Assembly (NCBI GenBank): GCA_965200175.1
Contig: OZ241345.1
Coordinates: 1,860,001-1,924,000, forward strand
DNA length: 64,000 nt
Source of the DNA: Azophilus sp026709365
GTDB taxonomy: Bacteria; Pseudomonadota; Gammaproteobacteria; Pseudomonadales; Azotimanducaceae
Reading direction: 5' to 3'
Shown here: positions 17,321 to 25,984 of the stretch, one piece after another
Position numbering within the stretch: position 1 is the stretch's first letter
How the letters are laid out: each line of letters begins with the position of its first letter
Notes under the pieces: model-generated
Seen by the model: the letters and a program-made list of their open reading frames with translations, nothing else
Database searches by the model: none
Told to the model about the DNA's origin: nothing
Position numbers and translations under genes: made by a program

Positions 17321-18672
17321 GCGCCGCAGCGGACAACAGCGACGGTGCGCCAAAGGCAGCGGCCGCCGCGCCAGCGGAGTATCCGAGCGCGGGACGCGCT
17401 TGGTACATGGTGTTCCTGCTCACCATCGCCTACGTCGTGTCCTTCGTGGACCGCAACATCCTGGGCTTGCTGATCGACCCCATCAAGGCCGACCTCGGGC
17501 TGTCCGACTTTCAGCTCGGCCTGCTGCTTGGCCCGGCGTTCGCCATCTTCTACGCCACCATGGGTCTGCCGCTGGGCTACCTCGCGGACCGCGGCCGCCG
17601 GACTTGGATCGTGGCCGCCGGCATCACCCTGTGGTCCGCCGCCACCGCCCTTTCCGGCCTGGCGCGCAACTTCGGGCAGCTGTTCATCGCCAGAATGTCG
17701 GTGGGCGTTGGGGAAGCCACGTTGAGTCCCTGCGCCATGTCCCTGATTTCGGACTCCTACCCCGAGGAGCGGCGCGGCAAGCCCATTGCGTTCTACTCCA
17801 GCGGCATCTCCCTGGGCAGCGGGCTGGCCTCCCTGCTCGGCGCGGCCGTGCTCGCCTGGGTCGGAACCGAGAACAAGATGGATTGGCCCTTGCTGGGCCC
17901 GCTGTCCGGCTGGCAGACCGCGTTCCTGATCGTCGGGCTGCCGGGCGTGGTGCTCGGCGTGCTGTTCCTGCTGGTGCGCGAGCCCCAGCGAATCGGCGTC
18001 GGCGCCAGCGGCCACCTCGGGCACATGTTCGTCCACATCGGACGCCACGGCGCCGTCTTCGCCTGCTTCCTGTCCGTCTTCTGCGTCATGACCACCATTG
18101 CCTACAGCCACGGCTGGCTGGCGGTCACGTTCGACCGGACCTATGGCTGGGCGGTCGAGGAGTACGCCTTCGCCAATGGCATAGCGCTGCTGATCGTCGG
18201 CCCGCTTGCAGTGAATCTGGCCGGCGCCTTGTCCGACCGCTTCACCAGCCGCGGGCACCGGGACGCACCCATGCGCATCGCCCTAGGCGGGCTGGCGGTG
18301 GCGGTGCCGACCTGCATCATCGGCCCGTTGCTGGACAACGCCTGGGCGGCCTTCGGGCTGCTGACGCTGGGCAACGCGGGGATGGCGTTCATCACCGCCA
18401 CCTCCGTCACCGCCCTGCTGCCCATCACCCCCGCTCGCATCCGCGCCCAAGTGGTTGCCTTCTACTACATGGCGATCAGCTTGGCGGGGCTGATGCTGGG
18501 GCCCACCTTGGTGGGCGCCTTGAACGACTTTGTGTTCGGTGCGGACGGGGTCCGCTACAGCGTGGCGGTGCTGCCGCTGGTGTTCGGCGTGCCGGTGCTG
18601 GCGCTGGCGCCGGTCACCCTGCGGCTCTACCGCCGGGCGCTCGAACAGGACATCGGCGAGTCCGGCGCTTAG
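17317..18672 (+). CDS. MFS transporter, spinster-like
   Basis: 451 residues with about 12 hydrophobic helices. YVVSFVDRNILGLLIDPIKADLGLSDFQLGLLLG and the loop 2-3 motif GYLADRGRRTW are those of the Spinster/UhpC-like MFS branch common in sphingomonads and marine proteobacteria; VGVGEATLSPCAMSLISD is the helix 4-5 signature. As the last gene of the operon (ATGA overlap) it probably imports the pathway substrate, most likely a carboxylate. No substrate can be read from the sequence. Confidence 0.88.
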   Translation: MSAAADNSDGAPKAAAAAPAEYPSAGRAWYMVFLLTIAYVVSFVDRNILGLLIDPIKADLGLSDFQLGLLLGPAFAIFYATMGLPLGYLADRGRRTWIVAAGITLWSAATALSGLARNFGQLFIARMSVGVGEATLSPCAMSLISDSYPEERRGKPIAFYSSGISLGSGLASLLGAAVLAWVGTENKMDWPLLGPLSGWQTAFLIVGLPGVVLGVLFLLVREPQRIGVGASGHLGHMFVHIGRHGAVFACFLSVFCVMTTIAYSHGWLAVTFDRTYGWAVEEYAFANGIALLIVGPLAVNLAGALSDRFTSRGHRDAPMRIALGGLAVAVPTCIIGPLLDNAWAAFGLLTLGNAGMAFITATSVTALLPITPARIRAQVVAFYYMAISLAGLMLGPTLVGALNDFVFGADGVRYSVAVLPLVFGVPVLALAPVTLRLYRRALEQDIGESGA

Positions 18673-18690
18673 TTTGGGGATACGCGCAAC

Positions 18691-18888
18691 TGGTCCATAA
18701 AGCTCGCGGACGACTCCGTCCGCGCCGAGTTGCGCCGGCGCGCGACGCTGACCGCGAAAACTAAGGGTGACTGGGAAGGTGCGTTCCGCCGCATTGACCC
18801 GGAAGGTGAAGTCATCGAACCGCTGCCGTCGAGGATGATCGTGCGGCTGTTGCCTGACGGCGAAGCCCGGCCCGAGCGATGCCCCAGC
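18691..18888 (+). pseudogene. Possible remnant of a small beta-barrel (DUF3598-like) protein
   Basis: Between the convergent MFS and LeuD-like genes there is an open stretch reading WSIKLADDSVRAELRRR...KGDWEGAFRRIDPEG...PSRMIVRLLPDG. It has no proper start and its frame runs on into the antisense of leuD. The W-x-G-x-F-R-x-x-P-x-G pattern recalls DUF3598-type lipocalin-like proteins. If real, it is a truncated fragment; the match is weak. Confidence 0.2.
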
Positions 18889-18934
18889 AGGCGGGCCAAA
18901 TCGACCGCTCGGCTCGGCGAGCGGGACTGCCGGA

Positions 18935-19558
18935 CTATTGATCCAGGCGCACCCACGGCTGCTCCGCCAAGCGTTGCCGCTCAAACGCATCGATCTTGGC
19001 GCCGCTTTCATCCGTCAAGGTGATGTCGTCCAAACCGCGCAACAGGCGCACCCGCTGCCCTTCGGAGATCGCGAAGGGAACGGGCGAGCCGCCGCCCTCC
19101 ATCACCGAGGCGCGAAGGTCCACTGTCAATCGGTTGCGCTGCGGATCTTCATCCGACCAAGCCGCCAGGGCCTGGATGCCGGACTGCGGCACCTGGGCCG
19201 GCAACAGTCCATTGGCCACGCAGTTCTTCTGGAAGATGGGGTTGAAGTCCGGCGCCACGATGACGCGGACGCCGAACTCCGCCAAAGCCCAGACCGCGAA
19301 CTCCCGGGACGAGCCGCAGCCGAAGTTCGGCCCCCCGAGCAGAATGCTGGCACCGGCCCGCTCCGGGTGATTGAGGATGAAATCCGGATTGGGCAGGCGT
19401 CGCTCGGCATCAAGGTAGCGCCAATGGGCGAACAAGCCATCGGCCAACCCCGAGCGGGAGACGCGCCGCATCTCGCGTGACGGAATGATGGCGTCCGTAT
19501 CCACGTTGGCCCGCAGCAGCGGCGCCGCCACGCCCGTATGGAGTTCCAACGGCTTCAT
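18935..19558 (-). CDS. LeuD-like isopropylmalate isomerase small subunit
   Basis: 207 residues from ATG 19558, overlapping the large-subunit stop by 4 bp. Motifs: NVDTDAIIPSREM (substrate loop), LLGGPNFGCGSSREFAVWAL and IVAPDFNPIFQKNCVANGLLP. This is the swivelling small domain of the aconitase superfamily. In leucine synthesis it isomerises 2- to 3-isopropylmalate, but no leuA or leuB is adjacent, and the catabolic context leaves room for another hydro-lyase such as a methyl- or dimethylmalate dehydratase. Confidence 0.86.
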   Translation of the reverse strand: MKPLELHTGVAAPLLRANVDTDAIIPSREMRRVSRSGLADGLFAHWRYLDAERRLPNPDFILNHPERAGASILLGGPNFGCGSSREFAVWALAEFGVRVIVAPDFNPIFQKNCVANGLLPAQVPQSGIQALAAWSDEDPQRNRLTVDLRASVMEGGGSPVPFAISEGQRVRLLRGLDDITLTDESGAKIDAFERQRLAEQPWVRLDQ

Positions 19559-20925
19559 GCCAGCGCGCCCGGTGCGCCAATGCGCCCGAGGATGGCGGAG
19601 GCCGCCACCACTGCGGGGCTGGCCAAGTGCGACCGTGCGCCAGGCCCCTGCCGACCCTCGAAGTTCCTGTTGGTGGTGGTGATGACGCGCTCCCCGGCCC
19701 GGAAGCCCTCCCCGCCCGCAAAGAAGCACATTGAGCAACCCGGCTCCCGCCACTCGAAGCCGGAATCCTTGAATACCCGATCCAAGCCCTCGGCCTCGGC
19801 CAGCCGCTTCACCCGCTTCGATCCCGGAACGCAGATCGCAGCCACGCCGGGTGCCACGCGATGCCCCCTGAGCACGTCGGCGGCGCTCCGCAGGTCGCTG
19901 ATGCGGGCGTTGGTGCAGGAGCCGATGAAGGCCGCGTCAATGCGTTCGGACGCCAAGGGCCGTCCGGGCTCCAGCCCCATGTAGCCAAGCGCTTGGCGGG
20001 CGGCGGCGTCCTTCGGCGGCGGAACCGGGTCATCAACCCCCCCGCAATGCTCCGGCGAGGTGCCCCAGGTGACCTGCGGCGCCACTTCGTGGGCATTGAG
20101 GACGAGGTCGCGGTCGAACCGGGCGCCGGGGTCGCTGCGCAGTCCCCGCCAGCGGTCGAGCGGCGGCTCCCGGGGCGCGAGGGGCGCTCCCGCCAGCTCC
20201 TCGAAAACGGCTTCGTCCGGGGCCACAACGGCAGTGGCCGCCCCGAATTCCGCAGCCATGTTGCACAGCGTCATGCGCTGCTCGACGGTCATCGCGTCGA
20301 TCCCCTCACCCTGAAACTCGACGGCAGCGCCGCGGCCGCCCCCCGCGCCACGGGCGGCGATCAAGGTCAGGGCCAAGTCCTTGGCGGTGGCGTGGCCGAG
20401 CAGCCGCCCGGTGACGCTGACCCGCATGGTCGCGGGCTTCGTCATCCGCAGCGTGGAGGTGGCGAGCGCATGCTCGAGTTCGCTGGTGCCGATGCCGAAC
20501 GCCAAGGTGCCCAGTGCGCCCAGAGTGCAGGTGTGCGAGTCCGGGCAAACCAAGCTCAAACCCGGCAACGCAATGCCCTGCTCCGCGCTCATCAAGTGGC
20601 AGATGCCTTGGTCGTCGTCATCGACGTCGAACATCCGCAGGCCAAAGGACGCAGCGCCTTGGCGCAGCGCCACGATGAAGTCCCGCCCCCCCGGCACCGG
20701 AGTGTCGTCGCTGCGCCCTGGCCGCGTGTCCACGACGTGATCGGCCACACAGAAGGCGTGTTCAGGCCGCCGCACGCGCCGGCCGCGACGGGCAAGCGAA
20801 TCCAGCGCCACGGCGCCTGTGCGCTCGTGCATAACCACCCGGTCAACGTAAACCAAGCTGGCCCCGTCATCGTCCGTTTCAATGCAGTGGTTGTTCCAAA
20901 GTTTGTCGAATAGGGTGGCGGACAC
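19555..20925 (-). CDS. LeuC-like isopropylmalate isomerase large subunit
   Basis: 456 residues from GTG 20925; the product then opens VSATLFDKLWNNHCI, as family members do. Signature elements: CPDSHTCTLGALGTLAFGIG, IGSCTNARISDLRSAA (first [4Fe-4S] Cys) and GCSMCFFAG (the other two Cys). The active site therefore looks complete. It forms a dimer with the LeuD-like subunit encoded next. Its start is only 33 bp from the divergent aldehyde dehydrogenase, with a palindrome between. Biosynthetic versus catabolic role cannot be settled from the sequence. Confidence 0.88.
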   Translation of the reverse strand: MSATLFDKLWNNHCIETDDDGASLVYVDRVVMHERTGAVALDSLARRGRRVRRPEHAFCVADHVVDTRPGRSDDTPVPGGRDFIVALRQGAASFGLRMFDVDDDDQGICHLMSAEQGIALPGLSLVCPDSHTCTLGALGTLAFGIGTSELEHALATSTLRMTKPATMRVSVTGRLLGHATAKDLALTLIAARGAGGGRGAAVEFQGEGIDAMTVEQRMTLCNMAAEFGAATAVVAPDEAVFEELAGAPLAPREPPLDRWRGLRSDPGARFDRDLVLNAHEVAPQVTWGTSPEHCGGVDDPVPPPKDAAARQALGYMGLEPGRPLASERIDAAFIGSCTNARISDLRSAADVLRGHRVAPGVAAICVPGSKRVKRLAEAEGLDRVFKDSGFEWREPGCSMCFFAGGEGFRAGERVITTTNRNFEGRQGPGARSHLASPAVVAASAILGRIGAPGALA

Positions 20926-20943
20926 TGGGCTGAGCAATAGATA

Positions 20944-20959
20944 TAATGACCTATCATTA
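20944..20959. promoter_or_regulatory. Palindromic operator, divergent promoter 2
   Basis: TAATGA-CCTA-TCATTA is a perfect inverted repeat in the 33-bp gap between divergent starts at 20925 and 20959. The last base is the A of the downstream ATG, and no ribosome site is seen for that gene, so its message may be leaderless or nearly so. It shares the AATGACCTA string with operator 1. Confidence 0.6.
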
Positions 20960-22398
20960 TGGCTAATTTTCTGATCGCAGCGAACCCCCGCGGCGGTTCG
21001 GGGCACCGGTTCCGCGCCGCCGCCGCCACCGATGTGCTCGAATCGGCCAATCGATTGCGGGCAGCCCAGCGCGACTGGGCCGCGCTAGCCGTTGATGACC
21101 GCCTGTCGGCACTCGCGCAGTGGAGCGAGGCCATGCGAGCCGCCAGCGCAGACCTAGTGGACGCGCTCACCGAGGACACCGGCAGGGCGTTCATCTCCCG
21201 CGCCGAACTCGACGGCGCCTTGGCCCGCATCGCGCACTGGCAGCGCAAGGTTCCCGACCTGCTGACCGAAACCTCGCAAGGCCATTCCGAGTCCGCGCCC
21301 AGTGTGCGTTACCAGCATCGCCGCGATCCGCTTGGCCTAGTGGCCGTGATCTCGCCGTGGAACTTCCCTTTGCTGCTGATGCTGATCGACGCCGTGCCGG
21401 CGCTGGCGGCGGGCTGTGCGGTGCTGGCCAAGCCCAGCGAGCAAACCCCCCGATTCGTCGAGCCGCTCATGGAAACCGTTCGTTCCGTGCCGTCGCTGGC
21501 GGCGGTTTTCGACTGCCTGCTCGGGGGGCCGGAAACCGGCGCAGCGGTCGTGGACGCCGCCGATGCGGTGTGCTTCACCGGCAGCGTCGCCACCGGACGC
21601 CAAGTCGGCCGACAGGCCGGCGAACGGCTGATCCCCGCGTTTCTGGAGCTCGGCGGCAAGGATCCGCTCATCGTGCTGGCCGATGCTGACGTGCAGGAGG
21701 CCGCCCGGATCGCGCTGCGCGGCTCGGTGCTCGCCACCGGCCAAGCCTGCCAGTCCATCGAGCGCGTGTACGTCCACCAGTCCCTGTACGAGACGTTCGT
21801 GCCCGAACTGGCCGCAATGGCCAGCGCCGTGACGCTGAACACCGAGCAGGTGGACCGGGGGCATCTCGGTCCTTTCATCGATCCTCGTCAAGCCGACTTG
21901 GTGGAAGCCCAGCTTGAGGACGCCTTGGCCAAGGGCGCCACCCTGCACTGCGGCGGCGTGGTGCGACGCGACGGGGGCGCTTGGTGCAAGCCCGCGGTGC
22001 TGACCGGCACCCACCACGACATGGCGCTCTACCGGGATGAGACCTTTGGGCCGGTTGTCCCGGTGATGCCGTTCGCAACCGACGACGAGGCCGTTGACCT
22101 CGCCAACGACTCCGAATTCGGGCTGTCCGCCGCAGTGCTCGGCGAACAGGACCACGCCCTGTCCGTCGCCGCCCGCCTGCGCGCCGGCGCGGTCAGCATC
22201 AACGATGCCGGGCTGACTTCCCAGGTCGGCGACGTGGAGAAGGACTCCTACGGCGTTTCGGGGGTCGGCCGATCACGCATGGGGCCAAGCGGCCTGCTGC
22301 GCTTTCTGCGCCGACAGGCGCTGCTGGTACAGACCGCCCCTGCCGCGCCGCTCGATGCGTTCAAGGAAGTGGAGCGGCGTACGGTGACGGACGCCTGA
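20959..22398 (+). CDS. Aldehyde dehydrogenase family protein
   Basis: 479 residues. Motifs: ISPWNFPLLLMLIDAVPALAAG, KPSEQTPR, CFTGSVATGRQVG, FLELGGKDPLIVLADAD with the general-base Glu, and LATGQACQSIERVYVH with the nucleophilic Cys. Overall it resembles succinate-semialdehyde- or aldehyde-dehydrogenase-like NAD(P)+ enzymes. It would oxidise an aldehyde intermediate to an acid. Start ATG 20959 lies inside the palindrome and lacks a Shine-Dalgarno; an internal start further in cannot be excluded. It faces the LeuCD-like pair across a shared operator. Confidence 0.9.
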   Translation: MANFLIAANPRGGSGHRFRAAAATDVLESANRLRAAQRDWAALAVDDRLSALAQWSEAMRAASADLVDALTEDTGRAFISRAELDGALARIAHWQRKVPDLLTETSQGHSESAPSVRYQHRRDPLGLVAVISPWNFPLLLMLIDAVPALAAGCAVLAKPSEQTPRFVEPLMETVRSVPSLAAVFDCLLGGPETGAAVVDAADAVCFTGSVATGRQVGRQAGERLIPAFLELGGKDPLIVLADADVQEAARIALRGSVLATGQACQSIERVYVHQSLYETFVPELAAMASAVTLNTEQVDRGHLGPFIDPRQADLVEAQLEDALAKGATLHCGGVVRRDGGAWCKPAVLTGTHHDMALYRDETFGPVVPVMPFATDDEAVDLANDSEFGLSAAVLGEQDHALSVAARLRAGAVSINDAGLTSQVGDVEKDSYGVSGVGRSRMGPSGLLRFLRRQALLVQTAPAAPLDAFKEVERRTVTDA

Positions 22399-22477
22399 GC
22401 CGCAACGCGGCCCGGAGCAAGGGCGTCCAACCCTTATCCATCGGAACGACAACCGTCAGCGGCCCCGTGCGCGTCGG

Positions 22478-22993
22478 TCACTGCGAGTCCCCCAGAGCAG
22501 CACGGCCCAGTGGCAGGAGTAGGCGCATCGGATTGTCGGTGAGTGGCGCGAAGCCAAAGCTCTCGTAGAAGCGTCGTGCGGCGTCGTTCGCGGCATCGAC
22601 AATCAGCGCGTGAATGGCGACGGTTTCGCCAGCGACCGCAGTGCGCTTGACTGCATCGGCGAGAAGCAGGCGTCCGATTCCCTGCCCATGAACCGACTCA
22701 TCCACCGCCAGCCGACCGATGAGGGCGCACGGCACCGGATGGCGCGGCAGTCTTCGGGAGAGCACTTTGGGCAGGGAGGAGAGATCGACGGATAACGCAC
22801 TCAACGTGTAAAAGCCCAGCAAGGCATTAGCGTTCCCCGCAGTGCAGACGAACACCCGAGCAGTGCGGCGCCGGATGTCCTGACCAGCTTGATGCGCCAA
22901 ATAGCGGTCCAGCTCCGGCAAGCCACACGAGAAAGCCTTCCGGTCGTGCCGCCTTTCCAACGGCCCAACGGCCAGCGCATCGGGCGTGTTCAA
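22478..22993 (-). CDS. GNAT acetyltransferase toxin (TacT-like)
   Basis: 171 residues from TTG 22993, overlapping the antitoxin stop by 4 bp. The order FSCGLPELDRYLAHQAGQD, LLGFYTLSALSV, and PCALIGRLAVDESVHGQGIGRLLLADAV (the acetyl-CoA pyrophosphate loop Q/R-x-x-G-x-G/A) ending with FYESFGFAPL matches the DUF1778-associated GNAT toxins such as TacT and AtaT, which acetylate the amino group of aminoacyl-tRNA. Together with the upstream ribbon-helix-helix gene it forms a type II toxin-antitoxin module. Confidence 0.9.
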   Translation of the reverse strand: MNTPDALAVGPLERRHDRKAFSCGLPELDRYLAHQAGQDIRRRTARVFVCTAGNANALLGFYTLSALSVDLSSLPKVLSRRLPRHPVPCALIGRLAVDESVHGQGIGRLLLADAVKRTAVAGETVAIHALIVDAANDAARRFYESFGFAPLTDNPMRLLLPLGRAALGDSQ

Positions 22994-23277
22994 CGCATTT
23001 CGACCCGCCGGGCGTGTTCCTCCAAAGCCGCATGGAGCCGGTGATTCGGTGGCGCCGGATCACCAAGGGCATCAAAGAAGCGCATCGCCTCCTCGCGACG
23101 GAGCACCAAGGTGTCATGCCGACCGACTGTCCTCTCCGCGTTCTCCAGCGCACTCGACACAATGAAGGCGCTGACGGTTTTGCCCTCGACAAAGGCTGCG
23201 TGTTCGATGCGCCGTTTCGCGGCTTCGCTGAGCCGCACGTTGATGCGCTCGCTACGGGCAGCAATGATGTTAGGCAT
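22990..23277 (-). CDS. DUF1778 ribbon-helix-helix antitoxin (TacA-like)
   Basis: 95 residues from ATG 23277. The N-terminal RINVRLSEAAKRRIEHAAFVEGKTVSAFIVSSALENA is the ribbon-helix-helix DNA-binding domain of DUF1778; the C-terminal EEAMRFFDALGDPAPPN is the toxin-neutralising helix region. It should bind the toxin and autorepress the operon. It overlaps the toxin gene, the usual order antitoxin then toxin. Inserted at a convergent junction of the catabolic block. Confidence 0.9.
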   Translation of the reverse strand: MPNIIAARSERINVRLSEAAKRRIEHAAFVEGKTVSAFIVSSALENAERTVGRHDTLVLRREEAMRFFDALGDPAPPNHRLHAALEEHARRVEMR

Positions 23278-23301
23278 GGTTGCAGTCCTCTCGCACCCAA
23301 A

Positions 23302-23324
23302 AAAGTACGTCATTCTGGTACCTT
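23302..23324. promoter_or_regulatory. Possible autoregulatory operator of the toxin-antitoxin pair
   Basis: AAAGTAC-(9 nt)-GTACCTT is an imperfect inverted repeat 25-47 bp upstream of the antitoxin start. Antitoxins of this class autorepress through short palindromes near the promoter. The half-sites match in 6 of 7 positions. The remaining sequence to 23465 shows no gene. Confidence 0.35.
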
Positions 23325-23465
23325 CTTCAAGGCCGACTGGCAGGAAAGTGCGATGGCTCGCAGTTTGTGCGATCAACAGCATGACCATGTAAGAAAAGGA
23401 ACACTCCCCGCTGTTTGGAGCGCACTGTCACGGCCCAATGTCCTCAGCTACCTCCTTTCAGGCGA

Positions 23466-24455
23466 TCAGCATAACCGCACCACCGTCTTGCCGAAGGTTT
23501 GGCCGGCCATGAGGCGGCAGAACGCGGTCGGCGCCGATTCCAGCCCTGCGAAGACCGCTTCCCGGTAGGCCAAGCTGCCGTCGCGAATGCGGTCGCCCAA
23601 CTCCTCCTCCATGCGCGGGCGCAAATCCTCGTGGTCATAGACCACCAAGCCCCGCAGCGTTGCGCGGGCGCGTATGACCAAGCCGGGATTGGGGCCCGGC
23701 GGCACCTCCGCTTGGTTGTACTGCTCCATCAGCCCGCAAAGCGCCACTCGCGCATTGAGAGCCAAGCGCTCCATCACCGCCTGAAGGATCGCGCCGCCGA
23801 CATTGTCGAAATACATGTCAATGCCATCGGGACAGAGGGCATCAAGCGCCTCGCCGAGCGGCGCATGGCGGTCGATGCAACCGTCAAAACCAGCCGCTTC
23901 GCACAGCCAGTCCGCTTTATCCCGGCTGCCAACGATGCCGATGATCCGGGCGCCAGCCGCCTTGGCCAACTGGCCCACGGTCGCGCCGACCGGGCCGGCG
24001 GCCGCGGACACCACCAGGGTTTGTCCGGGCGCTGGCTGCAGAATGCGCTCCACGCCGGCGAATGCCGTGAGGCCAGGCATGCCGAGCACGCCCAAGGCGA
24101 GCGATGGCGGCTGCAAGCCATCGGGAATGGCGCTAAGTGCCTGCTCAGGCAGGCGCACCCGGTTCTGCCAAGGACCAAAGGACCGAGCCAAGGTGCCCGC
24201 CGGACCGACAGCCGAGTCCTCAATGGTGCGGACGATCAGTTCACTCTCCATCGGCTGGCCGGGCGCAATGGCCCCAGTGACGTGCCTGCCGCTTAGGCGC
24301 CCCCGCAAATAGGGATCAATCGAAAGGTAGAGCACCTCGGCCGCCACCCCGGACTCCGGCTGCTGCGCAGGCTGCAGGGCAAAGTCACTTGGCACGGGGT
24401 TGCCCTCGGGGCGCCGGGCGACGGTCACGCAGGCATTGGGCTTGGGCTCGATCAT
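23466..24455 (-). CDS. Zinc-independent NADP-dependent oxidoreductase (MDR family)
   Basis: 329 residues. EVLYLSIDPYLRGR and the cofactor motif VSAAAGPVGATVGQLAKAAGARIIGIVGS place it with the leukotriene-B4 dehydrogenase / CurA-type alkenal double-bond reductases; FDNVGGAILQAVMERL is also typical. Such enzymes reduce alpha,beta-unsaturated ketones or aldehydes with NADPH. Its start overlaps the stop of the VOC gene encoded just upstream (ATGA), so it is co-translated with it. Confidence 0.88.
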   Translation of the reverse strand: MIEPKPNACVTVARRPEGNPVPSDFALQPAQQPESGVAAEVLYLSIDPYLRGRLSGRHVTGAIAPGQPMESELIVRTIEDSAVGPAGTLARSFGPWQNRVRLPEQALSAIPDGLQPPSLALGVLGMPGLTAFAGVERILQPAPGQTLVVSAAAGPVGATVGQLAKAAGARIIGIVGSRDKADWLCEAAGFDGCIDRHAPLGEALDALCPDGIDMYFDNVGGAILQAVMERLALNARVALCGLMEQYNQAEVPPGPNPGLVIRARATLRGLVVYDHEDLRPRMEEELGDRIRDGSLAYREAVFAGLESAPTAFCRLMAGQTFGKTVVRLC

Positions 24456-25339
24456 GCATCCTCCAGCAGTTCATAGAGCGTGCCGTCCGGGTCAGCCAGC
24501 ACCGCGCTTCGCCGCCCGTCGTAGAGCATCTCGTCATGGCGAGCCGGCGGTTCGATGCAGGCGTCGGCAACGGCATCGAGGCTCGGCACTGACAGGGTCG
24601 TCATGGCGATGCCGGGCGGCAGGCGACCCGCCCGGCTGGGACGCGGCACCGCAGCGGGCGGCATCTGGTCCACTTGCAGGAACAGCTCATCGCCACGCTT
24701 TAGGGTGGAAATGGTGAATCGCGTGTCCAGCGGCTTGCCGAACGCCTGCGCCAGCATGGTGTAAGCCATCTCCACGCGGGCCATGGCGACGGTGCAATCA
24801 AGGTGCAGCTCGGCCCACTGCTGGGTGGCGTCGAGATCGCTGGCGCCAACCACATGGATGAACAAGCGGTCCACGAAACTGTGCGCCCGGGGCAAGGAAA
24901 GCCCCGGCGGGTCGTCGTCAATCTGCGTGAAGTAGCAGATCTCGCCATCCGGGCCGCGCACCTGCATGGCGCACAGGCTGTCCAAGCCGTCGAGCCGCCG
25001 GGGCGGCCCGATGATCTCGAATGGCGAATCGGCCAGCCGCGTCGCCACGGCCTGCACGTCACGGACGCAGAACTCCAAGGCCGTCCAGCCCATGCTGACC
25101 AAGGGCTTAAAGCCAACCACCGTCGGCGACTCGACCAGCCGCAAGTAAGTGTCCGCGCCCGAGGGCGGCTGCAGCAGCGCGCAGGCCGAACCGGCAGCGT
25201 CCGGGGCCGCCCAAGCGCCAGCCAACGTCTCGGAGATGCGGCTGATTTCCACGGTGCGGTACTCGATCAGGCGTTCATAAGCCTGCCGGCTGCGCTCCAG
25301 ATCGGCGACGCAGACCGTCCCGGCGCGCAGCGGCGTCAC
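24452..25339 (-). CDS. Tandem-VOC-domain protein
   Basis: 295 residues from GTG 25339. Two pseudo-repeats are visible: TPLRAGTVCVADLERSRQAYERL with MGWTALEFCVRDVQAVATRL (first pair), and FVDRLFIHVVGASDLDATQQW with MTTLSVPSLDAVADAC ending VLADPDGTLYELLED (second pair). Such doubled VOC proteins can be extradiol dioxygenases or orphan lyases; the final Glu could be a metal ligand, but I cannot identify a full His-His-Glu set. Part of the leftward operon with the methyltransferase and the reductase. The 255 bp upstream (25340-25594) shows no convincing gene. Confidence 0.72.
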   Translation of the reverse strand: MTPLRAGTVCVADLERSRQAYERLIEYRTVEISRISETLAGAWAAPDAAGSACALLQPPSGADTYLRLVESPTVVGFKPLVSMGWTALEFCVRDVQAVATRLADSPFEIIGPPRRLDGLDSLCAMQVRGPDGEICYFTQIDDDPPGLSLPRAHSFVDRLFIHVVGASDLDATQQWAELHLDCTVAMARVEMAYTMLAQAFGKPLDTRFTISTLKRGDELFLQVDQMPPAAVPRPSRAGRLPPGIAMTTLSVPSLDAVADACIEPPARHDEMLYDGRRSAVLADPDGTLYELLEDA

Positions 25340-25594
25340 GCCAGCCAGCCTCTGGGGAGCATCCGATCAAGCCCTGGAAGTTCAGAGCGGCCTGTGGGGT
25401 GGACCGGCAAGGCGCGCCGACGGGCAGTGGAAGGCGTCGGGATTGCTCGGATCGCCAACATCGCACCTTCGAATGGCGCACAGCGCCGCTCATTCATGCG
25501 ATGCGCTTCCTGCGGGCAGGCAACTGTTGCCCCGCCGAAGGTGTCGGCCTCGGCACCGAGCCGGAGCAAACCGAAGGCTTCCGAGTTGGCGGCG

Positions 25595-25972
25595 TCATTC
25601 CCCGAACATCCGGGCGCCGGCTTCCGCCGACGTGGGCTCCTTGCCGCGCTGCTGGGCCTCCGCTTCCTGCTGCAGGATGCGCAGAATTCGGGCCAAGTAC
25701 TCCTGCTGCCATCGGCCGCGGTCCTGCGCATGCGCGGGGCTCGGCACGAAGGCTTCAACTTCAGCCCGGGTCAGGCTGCCCCGACTCTCCAGCAGCTCCT
25801 CAATGGTGTCCAGGCGCTGCCGCAGCACGGCGAGCTCCCCGGCAATCGCCATGGCAATGGACAGCACCCTTTCCGCATCCGGATCCTCAAGGAAGTAGGG
25901 CCGCTTGCCGCGCGCCTTGGCGCTCGCCAAGCGGGCGACGTCAAGCGGCGGTTGCTCGCGGTCCTCGCTCAA
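25595..25972 (-). CDS. Small hypothetical protein, helical
   Basis: 125 residues from TTG 25972, supported by AGGAG 9 nt upstream. Mostly charged helix: VLSIAMAIAGELAVLRQRLDTIEELLESRG and GRWQQEYLARILRILQQEAE suggest a short coiled coil. No known domain is recognised. Its start is 12 bp after the methyltransferase stop, so the two are probably co-transcribed. Confidence 0.55.
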   Translation of the reverse strand: MSEDREQPPLDVARLASAKARGKRPYFLEDPDAERVLSIAMAIAGELAVLRQRLDTIEELLESRGSLTRAEVEAFVPSPAHAQDRGRWQQEYLARILRILQQEAEAQQRGKEPTSAEAGARMFGE

Positions 25973-25984
25973 GCCGGCCCACTC

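Noticed and set aside
19555..20925. LeuCD-like pair assigned firmly to leucine biosynthesis
   Set aside because: Context lacks leuA/leuB and is catabolic; kept as LeuCD-like with substrate open.
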